Origin: Schizophyllum amplum
Taxonomy: Eukaryota; Basidiomycota; Agaricomycetes; Agaricales; Schizophyllaceae
Length of the DNA: 64,000 nucleotides
Assembly (NCBI GenBank): GCA_007026445.1
Contig: VDMD01000055.1
Location: 1-64,000 of the forward strand
Direction: 5' to 3'
Positions 54,306 through 64,000 of the stretch are shown in pieces; within the stretch, counting starts at the first letter, position 1; the number at the start of each line of letters is the position of its first letter. Below the pieces are notes generated by a model. It was not told the origin of the DNA. It saw only the letters and a list, made by a program, of their open reading frames with translations, and made no database searches. The position numbers and the translations under genes are program-made.

Positions 54306-56994
54306 ATGACCACCCCAAGACAGCGCTTCGGCGCCCTACCCGAGGAGCTCATTCGCGAAGTCCTCGTCCATGTCATCGACTTCCCCACCGATCGCGAGTT
54401 CTTCTCCTTCCACGGCGACCGCAGCACCCGCGGTGCCGCCCGCTGGCGCACCAACGGCGCACAACTGCAAGCCCCCGAGCGCCGCCCGCCCGCTCTACTA
54501 CTCGTCTGCAAGGACTGGCAACGCATTTGCACACCATTGCTCTACCGCACTGCAATCGTCCGCTCGAAAGGCCAAACCGAGTCCCTAACAGCCACTCTTA
54601 CCACCCTGCGCCCTGAGCTAGGGGTACATGTCAGGCGCCTGCGGTGCGAGGGCGCGTTCGGCATGGACCTCTACCGACTGCTGAAGGCGACAACGCGCCT
54701 CACGCACCTGGCGCTCGTACTGCATGTGTACGCGAATGAGGGCGTATCGGGCCTCTGTCGGGGCCTGCACCTCGATCATATCAACCCCGTCGTTCTTGTC
54801 ATTGCGGATACGATGAACCGCTCGAAGAACCGCACGAAGCTCTTACAAACGCTCGAAGAGGTTGTTCCCAAATGGACCAAACTGGTGAGTATGCCTTCCC
54901 TCCAGATAAGCGTCTGCTAACGGCGTGTATATATAGGAAGTGATACACGCTACCTACTGCCAGGATCGCTGGACCACGGCTGACAGTGACATCAGCGCGC
55001 TGTTCAAGCGCTTTTCTGCATGTCCATCCCTCCATACTCTCGTCGTCCCGGAAGATGCGCAGCCGAATCTAGACGCGCTGAAGACACTGAGTCGTAGCCG
55101 TAACTTGCGCCGAATCTTCTTCAGTAGTGACGGCAGCAACCGCTGGGGCTTGTCTTACTACGCGGACAAACAAGAGTTGGAAAAGAATGAGTACATTGAC
55201 ACCGATCCACATTTGAGCGCACTATGTCTTTACGACACGCCAGAGTAAGTCTCATGCTCCCTGACTGGCCTGGCGCATGCGCTGACGTTATCCAGCGGGA
55301 AGCGAAAGACGAGGCCATCGAGATCTGAGATGTGGCTTGGCCTACAGGACAGCGATGAGGACAATGACGCCGAGGAGGAGGTGCCTGCTCAGACGGCTCC
55401 TCTCCCGCTGCTTGGGCACCCTGAGGACGTCCAAGAGAAGATTTGGCGACAGATATTTTACCATATTGACGCCTTAGGCTATGCCGGCCGCAATTCCTCC
55501 CCCGCCCTCCTCAGTTGCGCGCAGGTCTGCCAGCTATTCAGGGTCCGTCGTTCGTTTACGCTACTGCCGGCTCATGCTGACCCATTCACTAGCGCATCCT
55601 CGTACCCGACATCTATCAATCCTTGTCCGCGAATAGCTACAAGGGCACAATCGCTCTAGCCTACAACATCCGCCGCAGCCCTGCGCTCAGGCACCACGTC
55701 CGCACGCTCGAGCTCAACAACTACCTCAACGACGAGAAGTTTCTCGATATTCACGGGCTTTTGGAGTATACGCCAAACCTGCAGATGCTGAAGGGAAAGC
55801 CAACCAACTGGGCAACCAAGAACGAGAGAGGTGATGCGCTCAGGCTGCGGTGGTCGACGTTCACTGCTTTAGCCAAAATTGCGGCCAACCTTACAGCAAT
55901 CAGCGAGGTGAAAATCGCGAAGGAGTACGCGGCGGTGCCCAAGGCCAAAGCTGGAGAGGCCAGCGAACAGCCTGGTACCGCCGCTTCAGCCGTGGGAGGT
56001 ACATCGTCGGTCACCCCTGCCGCGTCATCCACTGCGCCGTCGACTTCCACCAACTTCGGCCACAAGAAGAAGCCGGTCAAGAAAGAAATCTCCGTCCCCG
56101 TTGGACCTCTACACCCCTTCCGCGCGCTCAGGCTCCTGCACTTCGACGCATCTGTCAAGCTCAAGTTTGGAAAACATGACGTGCCTGCAGATATTTTCCC
56201 CGCACTGGAGAGCATTTCCTTCGTATCATGTCATACATCCGTTATGAAGCTTTTCGCCATGTGCGAGTACGTGATACCATGCTTCTAGCAAGTGCTACGC
56301 TGATTCGTCCCCTTCAGACTTCCCCGCCTCCGCAGCCTCGCCCTGTATAGCCGCGCACAGACCTGCCAGGACGCCGGCGACTTTCTCGAACGTCACGGTC
56401 CCAAGGTCAATGACCTCGACGTCGCGTTCTTCCCCACTGACAGCGTTCTGGAAATGTGCACCAACCTCCAGTCGCTTCGTATCCGCGAGCGCAAACCGGT
56501 TCGTCTGCGTCTCATTTTATCATCGCCAGCTCACCTACCCTCGTAGCCCCCCTCCTACACTGCGGAGAACTGGCGCTCTCAGACTTTGCGCGAGATCCGG
56601 TTCACTAGCGACATGCCGTGCGTTCATGATTCTGCAAAATGAAAGATTTTTACTGACTGCCATCGTCTTCTCAGCGCCCAAATCCAAGCCCAGCGCCCCT
56701 GGGGTCCAGTCTTCTCGTCCATTGACCCAGAGAAGCTTCCGCGACTCAAGGCTCTTAAGGCCGGTCTCTCGTGGCCCACTGACGAGTGAGTGATCTTGTC
56801 AGGTCTTGCAGGCAGCTGACAAGACATTCCGCAGACGCTCGATTAGCGGATCCTTCTGGGTGCCCTATGCAGAGATGTTGCTCGAGAAGGGAGTTGAGAT
56901 TCAGGATTTCTCCGGCTTTCCGTGGACGCCGCGAGTGAGGGCGCATAAGAACAAGCGCAAGAGGTCGCAGAAGGACGCTGATGAGGAAGAGTGA
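54306..56994 (+). CDS. F-box-like protein with two F-box motifs (paralogue 1, intact)
   Basis: The protein starts MTTPRQRFGALPEELIREVL and shows a divergent F-box (LPEELIREVL...PPALLLVCKDWQRICTPLLYRTAIV). A leucine-rich-like region of about 180 residues follows, with RLTHLALVLHVYANEG and VLVIADTM. A second F-box-like segment is PEDVQEKIWRQIFYH...LLSCAQVCQLFR near 55425-55540. A C-terminal leucine-rich-like part holds GPLHPFRALRLLHFD, DAGDFLERHGPKVNDLDVAFFP and SGSFWVPYAEMLLEKGVEI; the end is basic (NKRKRSQKDADEEE). Exons join in phase across about seven short introns. Such proteins usually act as substrate adaptors of SCF ubiquitin ligases. An in-frame ATG at 54279 is less likely as start. 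This is the only uninterrupted copy of three. Confidence 0.82.
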
Positions 56995-57140
56995 GGAGTT
57001 GAACGCTGTGTATCATCAACTAATCAGTGTACGAGGCTATCTACTGTATAATCACAATCCATCTAATTCAAGCTCAACATGAAGAGAATTTCGGATGAGC
57101 GAGGCGACTTGCAATTGCTTGTCCCAAGCATGGACAAATA

Positions 57141-57150
57141 ACGCGATCGC
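57141..57150. promoter_or_regulatory. ACGCGATCGC promoter palindrome, F-box paralogue 2
   Basis: AAATAACGCGATCGC lies about 133 bp before the ATG at 57283, followed by TGATCGCGGCG at 57158. The position matches that in paralogues 1 and 3. Confidence 0.6.
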
Positions 57151-57282
57151 CTCGGCGTGATCGCGGCGTCTGTGAGACGTCCATGTCCCGCCGCCGTCCC
57201 CGCCGTCTCCAACGTTCCAGTATACATTGAAGCTATACTTTCTTCGGTCTTCCCTTCGTTGTTATCAAGAACGAACACTGCG

Positions 57283-59930
57283 ATGGATCGGTTCAAGACC
57301 TTCCCCGAGGAGCTCACCCGGGAGGTGCTGGCCAACGCCCTAGACGTCCCAACGGACGAGGAGTTCTTCAGGTTCGACGGAGGGCTTCGGCACGGCTTTC
57401 GAGGCGCGCGCTGGCACTGCGACACTGCCGTCCGCGCATCTGAGCGTCGCCCGCCAGCGCTCCTGCTCGTCTGCAAGGACTGGCAGCGCATCGGCGCACC
57501 TCTGCTCTACCGTACCGCCATAATCCGTTCCAAGGGACAGGCCCAGGCGCTGAGCACTACTATCACTACTTACCGCCCTGAACTCGCGGCATGTGTCAAG
57601 CGCGTACGGTTGGAGGGCGCATTCGGCATGGAGGTCTTCCGGCTGCTCAAGGCAACGACACTCCTCACAGACTTGCGCTCGTCTTGAACCTCTACGCGGA
57701 TGAGAGCGTGTCTCCGCTCCTCCGAGCGTTCCAAGCGGACTACGTCAGTCCTGAGGTCCTTGTCCTTGCTGACGCGGCCTACAGCTCGAAGAATCGCGCC
57801 AAGCTTATAGATACGCTGCTGCAAGTCATCCCGAAATGGAGCAAACTGGTACGTCCTGCACGCATTTCCTCCAGCATGTTCTGAATATCTTGCAGCGCAC
57901 CGTGCACATGCCTTGTATCACAAGCCGCTATAACCGCTCTCAAGGACCACAGACCGCTGCGATAGTCAAACGTCTTTTCACCGTCCCCTCCTTGCGCACA
58001 GTTGTATTTCCCGATAAGGATCGGCCAGCGTTGGAGGTCCTGCAGGTGCTTGCGCGAAACCCCTCCCTTCGCTGCATATTTTTCAGCGTCAATGGCGGCG
58101 ATACATACTGGAGCAAACGTGAATACAAGGTGGATGAGGAAGTGGTCGGCGACCCCCGCCTGAGCGCCATATGCGTGTATGATACGCCGGGGTACGTAGT
58201 ATCATCTGTCAGGATGGTTTCCTAGTGCTGATTCTCCGAAGCGGAAGACAAGTTCGGGCGTTATCGAGCCTTGAGATCATGCGGAGGGCATTGATACGTG
58301 AGAGGGAGATGATAGACCGTGGCGAGGAACCGAAGAAAGAAGCGAGCCGGAGCCGCCACACCCACTGCACCGCTCCCACTGCTTGCACATCCCTGGAGGT
58401 GCAGGAAATTATTTGGCGGCGCGTCTTTGACTTCGTGGAGGAGCTGTGTTGGTCATGGAACATAACTCTATGACCAGGAAACTCGCGCATGTCTGTCAGC
58501 TGTTTCGGGTTCGTCGCTTGATTTCCCCCCAGCCTTCGTTTGTCCTGACCCTTTTTAAGCGTATTCAGCTACCACGTGTGTATCATTGTCTCACCTCCGC
58601 AGGGTGGAAGCGCACGCGACATCTCATGCGCACCCTTACTGAACATCCTGATTCACCCAGCATATTCGCGAGCTGTGTCTTGGCAATCGCCTCGACGTAC
58701 CCGTTATTTCGATATGCAAGGACTATTGGAGAAGACCCGCACATAACTTCGATCCAGGCAATTGGTTACTACTCTTGGACTTGGAAGCAGTCGGCGCGGG
58801 ACAGGACTCCCTTCGATGACGTGGCGGCGTTCACCGCGCTTCCTCAATGGCCGAGGGTCTGAGAACATTCGTGGACTCAAAATAGCGAAAAATACCATTC
58901 ACCGCCTACCGAGCCGGTGTCAAACGGACTGGCCGGTACTGCTACTGCGTCTTCGACCACTGCAACGCCGAACCACGCTACCATCCCGTCGACTATCGGC
59001 GCTCCCGCATTGTGGGCGAACAGGACCGGAAGAAGCCAATCAGGAAAGAGCTCACATCCCGATCGGACCCCTCACCCCCTTCCGCGCCCTCAAGGTCCTG
59101 CACTTCGAGCCATCGGTCAAGCTCAAGTTCAAGAAAGGCGAAGTGTCAGCGACGTATTCCCGGTCTTAGAAGACTTGGGGTTCACGTCGTGCCATACGTC
59201 GGCACTCAAGCTCTTCACCATATTCGAGCTACCCCGCCTCCGCCACCTTGCGCTTCATGGTCGGGCTCAAACGGGGCAGGACGCGGGTGACTTCCTCGAG
59301 AGGCATGGCCCCAAGCTCGATGAACTGGACATCACTTTCTTTCCGACAGAGCCGTGCTCGAGATGTGTACCTCCCTGACGACCCTGTGCGTTCGTGAGCG
59401 AAAGCCGGTGCGTCTCAGTGATGCCGTCTTGTGGTCGTCTATATGCTTATTTGCTTCATCAGCCTCCTGATTATACCACTGATAAGTGGCGCTCTGCCAC
59501 TCTGCGTGTCGTCCGGTTCCCGGAAAGCACATCGTTAGCCTGATTTCTCCATCAACGCTCGCCCTGCCATCACGCTGACCAATGTACCTAGCACCCAAAT
59601 TCAAGCCATGCGCCCCTGGGGCGCAATTCTCTCCTCCTTGGATCAGGTAAAACTTCCGCAGTTTTCCGAGCTGTACATGGGATGTAGATGGCCGACAGAC
59701 GAGTGAGCATGCGTAGCGCAGCCCAGCAGACAATTGCATCTGACAACAACCTTGCAGACGCGCGATTGCCGGTTCCTTCTGGGTACCCTATGCCGAGGAG
59801 CTGCTTGAGAAGGGCATTGAGATGCGGATAGCTCGGATTTGCCCTGGACTCCAAGAGTCAAGGCACGGCAGAAGAAGCGCAAAAGATCAAGCACGGACAT
59901 TGGGCGAATGAGGCGGATCGCTGTTTCTAG
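57283..59930 (+). pseudogene. F-box-like paralogue 2, multiply frame-shifted
   Basis: The start MDRFKTFPEELTREVL and the F-box region to PPALLLVCKDWQRIGAPLLYRTAII are good. The frame breaks near 57672 (ATTLLTD followed in another frame by LALVLNLYADESV). Further breaks occur near 58240-58260, 58450-58480 (second F-box, EVQEIIWRRVFDF), 58855, 59035, 59165 and 59350, while similarity to paralogue 1 continues to a final SFWVPYAEELLEKGIEM near 59780-59820. So many indels, some outside homopolymers, argue for true decay. Confidence 0.75.
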
Positions 59931-60091
59931 TACTACTTACTCTCCACGACTTTATTCCTACTTACCTAATGCCTACACTAATATGTGTCTATCGTATAGT
60001 ATGTCCCCTAAATGTATACTGATAGCAAAGCGGACAAACCGCTTTCAATGTAACATGGGCTTCGGCGTGTTTGTGGCGCAAGCGACAAACA

Positions 60092-60103
60092 ACGCGATCG
60101 CGT
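60092..60103. promoter_or_regulatory. ACGCGATCGCGT promoter palindrome, F-box paralogue 3
   Basis: AAACAACGCGATCGCGT lies about 110 bp before the ATG at 60212 and is followed by GTCGCGATG near 60120. It is a perfect 12-bp palindrome. Confidence 0.6.
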
Positions 60104-60211
60104 GTTCCGCCGAGCTCTTGTCGCGATGTCCAGGTCGACGGAGACCAATCAGTCACTAGTTATCACTCATGCGAGAACCGCATAGCTCATAGTTGCAACG
60201 GCCAGCCAGCA

Positions 60212-63044
60212 ATGACAACGACGGTGCAGCGACTCCAGGTCTTGCCCGAGGAGCTCATACGCGACGTCCTAGTCGATGTCCTCGACATCCCTACCGACCC
60301 AGAGTTCTTCAAACTCGACGGAGACCGTCGTTCTCACAGTGCTTTACGCTGGGGCAACCAAAATGTGGAACTGCGCGCGTTCGAGCGTCGCCCGCCGGCT
60401 CTGCTTCTCGTCTGCAAAGACTGGCAACGTATCTGCACCCCGCTCCTTTACCGCACGGCGATCATCCGCTCAAGAGGCCAGGCCGAGTCGCTTATTGCTG
60501 CTATCGCTAAGCGCCCAGACCTAGCGGTGCGCGTCAAACGCCTGCGACTCGAGGGCTCTTTCGGCATGGAGGCTTTCCGGCTTCTCAAAGCGACCACGCA
60601 CCTTACGCATCTCGCGCTCGTCCTACATGTTTATGCGAATGAAGGAATCTCCACTATGGTTCGCGGGCTACAGCTGGATCATATCAGCCCTATAGTCCTT
60701 GTTCTTGCCGATACCATGAAGAGTTCGAAAAACCGCACACAGCTGGTCAACACGCTGGAAGAGGTTGTTCCGAAGTGGACTAGACTGGTATGTTGTGTGC
60801 ATTCTCAAGCAATCCAACAGACTGATTATGACTTCCAGCAAGCTGTACACATGTCCTGCATGCGACTTCGCTACGGGTCGCCGGCTGGAGATACCGATGC
60901 GATAGTCAAGCACTTGTCCACTGCGCCCTCCTTGCACACTGTTGTATTCCCGGAATTCGATCGGCCATGCTTAGATCTCCTTCGAGCTCTCGGCGGAAAC
61001 CGGGACTTCGCCGTATCTTCTTCACTAACGAGCAGTCCGAGAGTTTCCGCTGCATGTCTACAGACGTAGCCTCATCGAAGAGCACGATGCGCTGAGTGGA
61101 TCCATCGCTGCGCACCCTCGCCTCCGTGGTCTCTGCATATATACACAGTGAGTACGCGACCTAAGGTCTCAAGTGCGTTACTGAATTCCATTAGCGGGAA
61201 ACCCGCGGCAGAGGGTACGCCCCCGCGCGAGAGCTGATGCTGTGCCAAAGCCTTCACCAACGGTCACCCAAGTTGAGCTCAAGAAGACAAATATCCGAAC
61301 GCGATGCTCCCACCGATGCATTTCCAGCCATTCGAAGTGCAGCGGAAGATATGGTTGCGCATATTTGACTTCGTCAAGACCTCGCCGCAGTTTAATCCCG
61401 CCTACTGGGATCTCAAGATCGACCTCATCGACTATATCCTCGTGTGCAAGCTGTGGAGGGTCAGTCGCTTCGCTGAATGCATATACATCCTCACTAATTA
61501 TCTGCCACAGCGCATCATTCTTCCACACATCTATGCGAACCTGTCTTCAGTCAGGCAGCCGCGAACGCAAGCACTCATCGGCACATTCGGCCAAAATCCT
61601 GCCCTTGGCCGATACGTGCGCTCAGTGACGATGAGTAACCAAGTGGACGAGGACCACTTCCTTGATGTGGACGTCATCCTGAAGACCTCGCCGAATCTTC
61701 TCGTCTTGACGGCGAGGCAGGGTGGCTGCCTCATAACGCCACAAGAAAGAGGAACGCACTCAGAGTGAACTGGTCGTCATTCGCTGCGCTTCCGCAAACG
61801 GCAGCGCGCATACAGAAGATTATTGGCCTCAAGATCGCGAAGCAGTTCGCAACGATGCCCACGACATGCACAGATGCGGAGTCAGGCGCGAGCAGGGTGA
61901 GTAGTGTCACATGCTCAGATATCCCCGCCGCTCCGAATGGTGTCACTACCGTCGCCGCCTCTCCTGTCACTGAAGCAACTATCGGTCATGCTATGGCCAA
62001 CGCCATTGCCGCCCTGCGGGAACAGGACAAGAAGAAACCCGCGAAGAAAGAGCTGTCCGTGCCTCTCGGACCTCTGATGCCTTTCCGCGCCCTCAAAACT
62101 CTTCACTTCGAGGTGTCTGCGAAGCTCAAATTCAAAGCGAGCGACGTTCCCGCTGATGTTTTTCCCGTCCTGGAACACCTCACGTTCACATCATGCCATA
62201 CGACGGTGCTCAAGCTATTCGCGCTGTTCGAGCTGCCCCGCCTACACCACCTCGCCCTCCATGGCCGTGCCCAAACCGGTCAAGACGCCGGCGATTTCCT
62301 CGAACGCCACGGCCCTAAACTCGAAGTGCTCGATGTCGCGTTCTTTCCCACCGAAAGTGTTTTTGAGCTATGCACAACGTTGCAGACACTTTTCATTCGC
62401 GAGCGAAAGCCGGTGCGTCCAGCCAATCGTTCCTGCTGGCTGTTCATTCATCATGTACCAGCCTTCTGAGTATACCGCGGGGAAATGGCGCTCGGCGACA
62501 CTAAGCGCCATCCGCTTTACCCATGAGATGCCGTACGCCCACCTTAGCCCTCTATCCCCCCTCGTTTTCTTACTGACTCTCACCTTAGCGCAAAGATTCA
62601 AGCTCAGCGTCCATGGGGCCCCGTTCTTGAGACCATCGATCCGGAGAACCTGCCGCAGCTCAAGGTGCTGCACATGGGCCTGTCATGGCCTACCACCGAG
62701 TACGTTCTGCACTCGCGCAACGGAGATGATGAGTTCTAATTGGATGGTACTGTAGGCGCGCAATAAACAGCTGCTTCTGGATCCCTTATACTGAACTGCT
62801 ACTTGAGAAGGGCATCGAAATTCGGGATCGGGCCAGTCTTCCTTGGATACCGCGGGTGATGTCACGTCTGAGCAGACGGAAAGGGAGACTTTGGAAGCCG
62901 AGGAAGAAGAGTGCTGACATCGGAATGGGATCCCTGTCTGTCTTCGAGCAAGGCTACATTATCAGTATTATCGTGGAGTATCTAATGAGAGACGGGAAGC
63001 GTCAGATATATGTATCTGGTGTCTCGATTTCCGGCTCGACCTGA
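60212..63044 (+). pseudogene. F-box-like paralogue 3, frame-shifted in the middle
   Basis: The first exon (MTTTVQRLQVLPEELIRDVL...VPKWTRL) is fully open and closely follows paralogue 1. The second exon loses frame at about 61000 (GGNRD, then GLRRIFFTNEQ in another frame) and near 61060, and the exon with a QERG segment loses it near 61750. The rest is open: EVQRKIWLRIFDFVKTSPQF, GPLMPFRALKTLHFE, DAGDFLERHGPKLEVLDVAFFP, SWPTTE and CFWIPYTELLLEKGIEI. Two of the breaks fall at short C or G runs and might be assembly errors, so the gene could be alive. Confidence 0.65.
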
Positions 63045-63183
63045 CTCCAAGTTTGAACTTAGCCGGAAAAGCGAACATTGTTGCACGTGATCCGGCTAAA
63101 GCCGGACGGCCAAACACGGGCCGAGCGACCGGTCACGTTGCTTGCCAATGCTCCTGCTTCCCTGCTTCCTCGTATCATCCTTC
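63045..63183. other. Short intergenic gap
   Basis: 139 bp with repeated CCGGCTAAAGCCGGAC-like inverted sequence near 63090-63110. No gene. Confidence 0.4.
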
Positions 63184-64000
63184 ATGAGTGATCCGGCTCA
63201 AAAGAACGTCCCCCGAAGCGAGCTCGGCCTGATGATTATGACGATGCGCCCGTCGTTCGTTCCGACAAGCTATGGCTCGACGACGGCAATCTTGTCATCC
63301 AAGCCGAGCGCACTCAGTTTCGCGTGCACAGGAGCGTCCTATCGAGGCACTCTGTCTTCTTCCGCGACTTGAAAGATATTCCGCAACCATCGCATTCCGA
63401 TGAGGCTACCGCACGAGGGTGTCCTGTTATCGAATTACAGGACGAGGCGGAGGCGGTGGAGTTCATGCTCGACTGCATTTACGATACGTACGCGCTTTCC
63501 TTCCGTTGTACACGGACGACTTTGCTCATGATATCTCCTGACTCAGAGGGCGCGCTTTGAGGAAGCCGTCTTACAAGGAACTTCTTCTGGCTCTGCGGAT
63601 GGGACACAAGTACTTGGTCCCAGTGCTCTTCGACAACGCAGCAAAGCGCATGCATAAGGCGTTCCCAACTGAACTCACTGCATGGAACGCCGACGATGTC
63701 TACAACCACTTTGACTTACACGATGATGCTGACGGCAACTACTTTGAGCTACTGTCTGTCGCCCGAGCAGTTGGCCTTGAAACGGTCATGCCTGCACTAT
63801 GTTTACACTACCTCAACGATGCTAGCGTCGTAAGTTCTTCCCAACATATGCCGACGACATATGTTCTGACAGAACGCTAGACCTACATTGCTGTGTGTCG
63901 GGACAGACAACCAATCGACGCAAATGATGTAGTCATGCTACTCCTTGGCCGCCACCAACTTGTCTTCAAACAAACACGGTACACTCTACGATGGGCCTTG
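63184..64000 (+). CDS. BTB/POZ-domain protein (partial, runs off the right edge)
   Basis: BTB proteins form homodimers and often act as cullin-3 adaptors; many copies occur in Agaricomycetes. The start MSDPAQKN at 63184 leads to a basic KRARPDDYDDAP segment, which is in another frame because the C run 63210-63214 seems one base short. The BTB domain is then open: WLDDGNLVIQAERTQFRVHR, SVLSRHSVFFRDL, VIELQDEAEAVEFMLDCIYD. An intron near 63487-63545 joins to RALRKPSYKELLLALRMGHKYLVP and AAKRMHKAFP. A second intron at 63831-63873 leads into PIDANDVVMLLLGRHQLVF at the window end. The C-terminus lies outside. Confidence 0.8.

Overview
The window is nuclear DNA of a basidiomycete fungus, most likely an Agaricomycete. 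The signs are many spliceosomal introns of about 45-60 nt with GT...AG ends, and gene families typical of that class: KDZ transposase with a TET/JBP dioxygenase, a DUF6534 membrane protein, a tandem F-box family, a BTB/POZ protein and a CYP monooxygenase. The species cannot be fixed from the sequence. No rRNA gene, functional tRNA gene or CRISPR array is visible.

Layout. (1) 1-5.9 kb: a mobile-element block on the minus strand, with a KDZ transposase gene (about 5714-2176) followed by a TET/JBP-type 2-oxoglutarate/Fe(II) dioxygenase gene (about 2022-290). Both share a TACATATA core-promoter motif, which also precedes a gene running off the left edge. (2) 5.9-7.6 kb: repeat-rich DNA. (3) 7.6-12.4 kb: a 1017-codon gene of unknown function, split by a young 1,562-bp LTR element that encodes only Gag. 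(4) 12.4-18.6 kb: a gene-free graveyard with a 17-bp satellite, a TA-flanked MITE, a (GGGCAGC)n array, a truncated copia 3' end interrupted by a hAT-like MITE, and a 524-bp TRIM that carries a tRNA-like Pol III promoter. (5) 18.6-28.1 kb: divergent RRP6 (nuclear exosome 3'-5' exonuclease) and NIF3-like genes sharing a 76-bp promoter. Their later introns are unusually long and filled with minisatellites. (6) 28.1-33.5 kb: minisatellites, an uncertain small gene, and an inverted pair of CATGG-rich repeats. (7) 33.5-54 kb: ordinary gene-dense euchromatin: DUF6534, P450, two Dabb-domain proteins, mitochondrial processing peptidase beta, two membrane proteins (one a tetraspanin), a large RING-H2 protein with a myristoylation signal, and electron-transfer flavoprotein beta. 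(8) 54.3-63 kb: three tandem F-box paralogues, of which the first is intact and the other two are frame-shifted, each preceded by the same CGCGATCGC promoter palindrome. (9) 63.2 kb to the end: a BTB gene cut by the window edge.

The core genes serve unrelated housekeeping roles: RNA surveillance (RRP6), mitochondrial import (MPP beta), mitochondrial electron transfer (ETF beta) and ubiquitin ligation (RING, F-box, BTB). The interest lies mainly in the mobile DNA: the KDZ plus TET/JBP pair, the Gag-only LTR element caught inside a gene, and the TRIM with an internal tRNA-like promoter.

Caution: several otherwise good genes are broken by a single-base indel in a short homopolymer (1226-1230, 3866-3870, 4111-4113, 49204-49209, 63210-63214). 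These may be assembly errors rather than mutations. Exon borders were placed by eye from splice signals, reading phase and family similarity.
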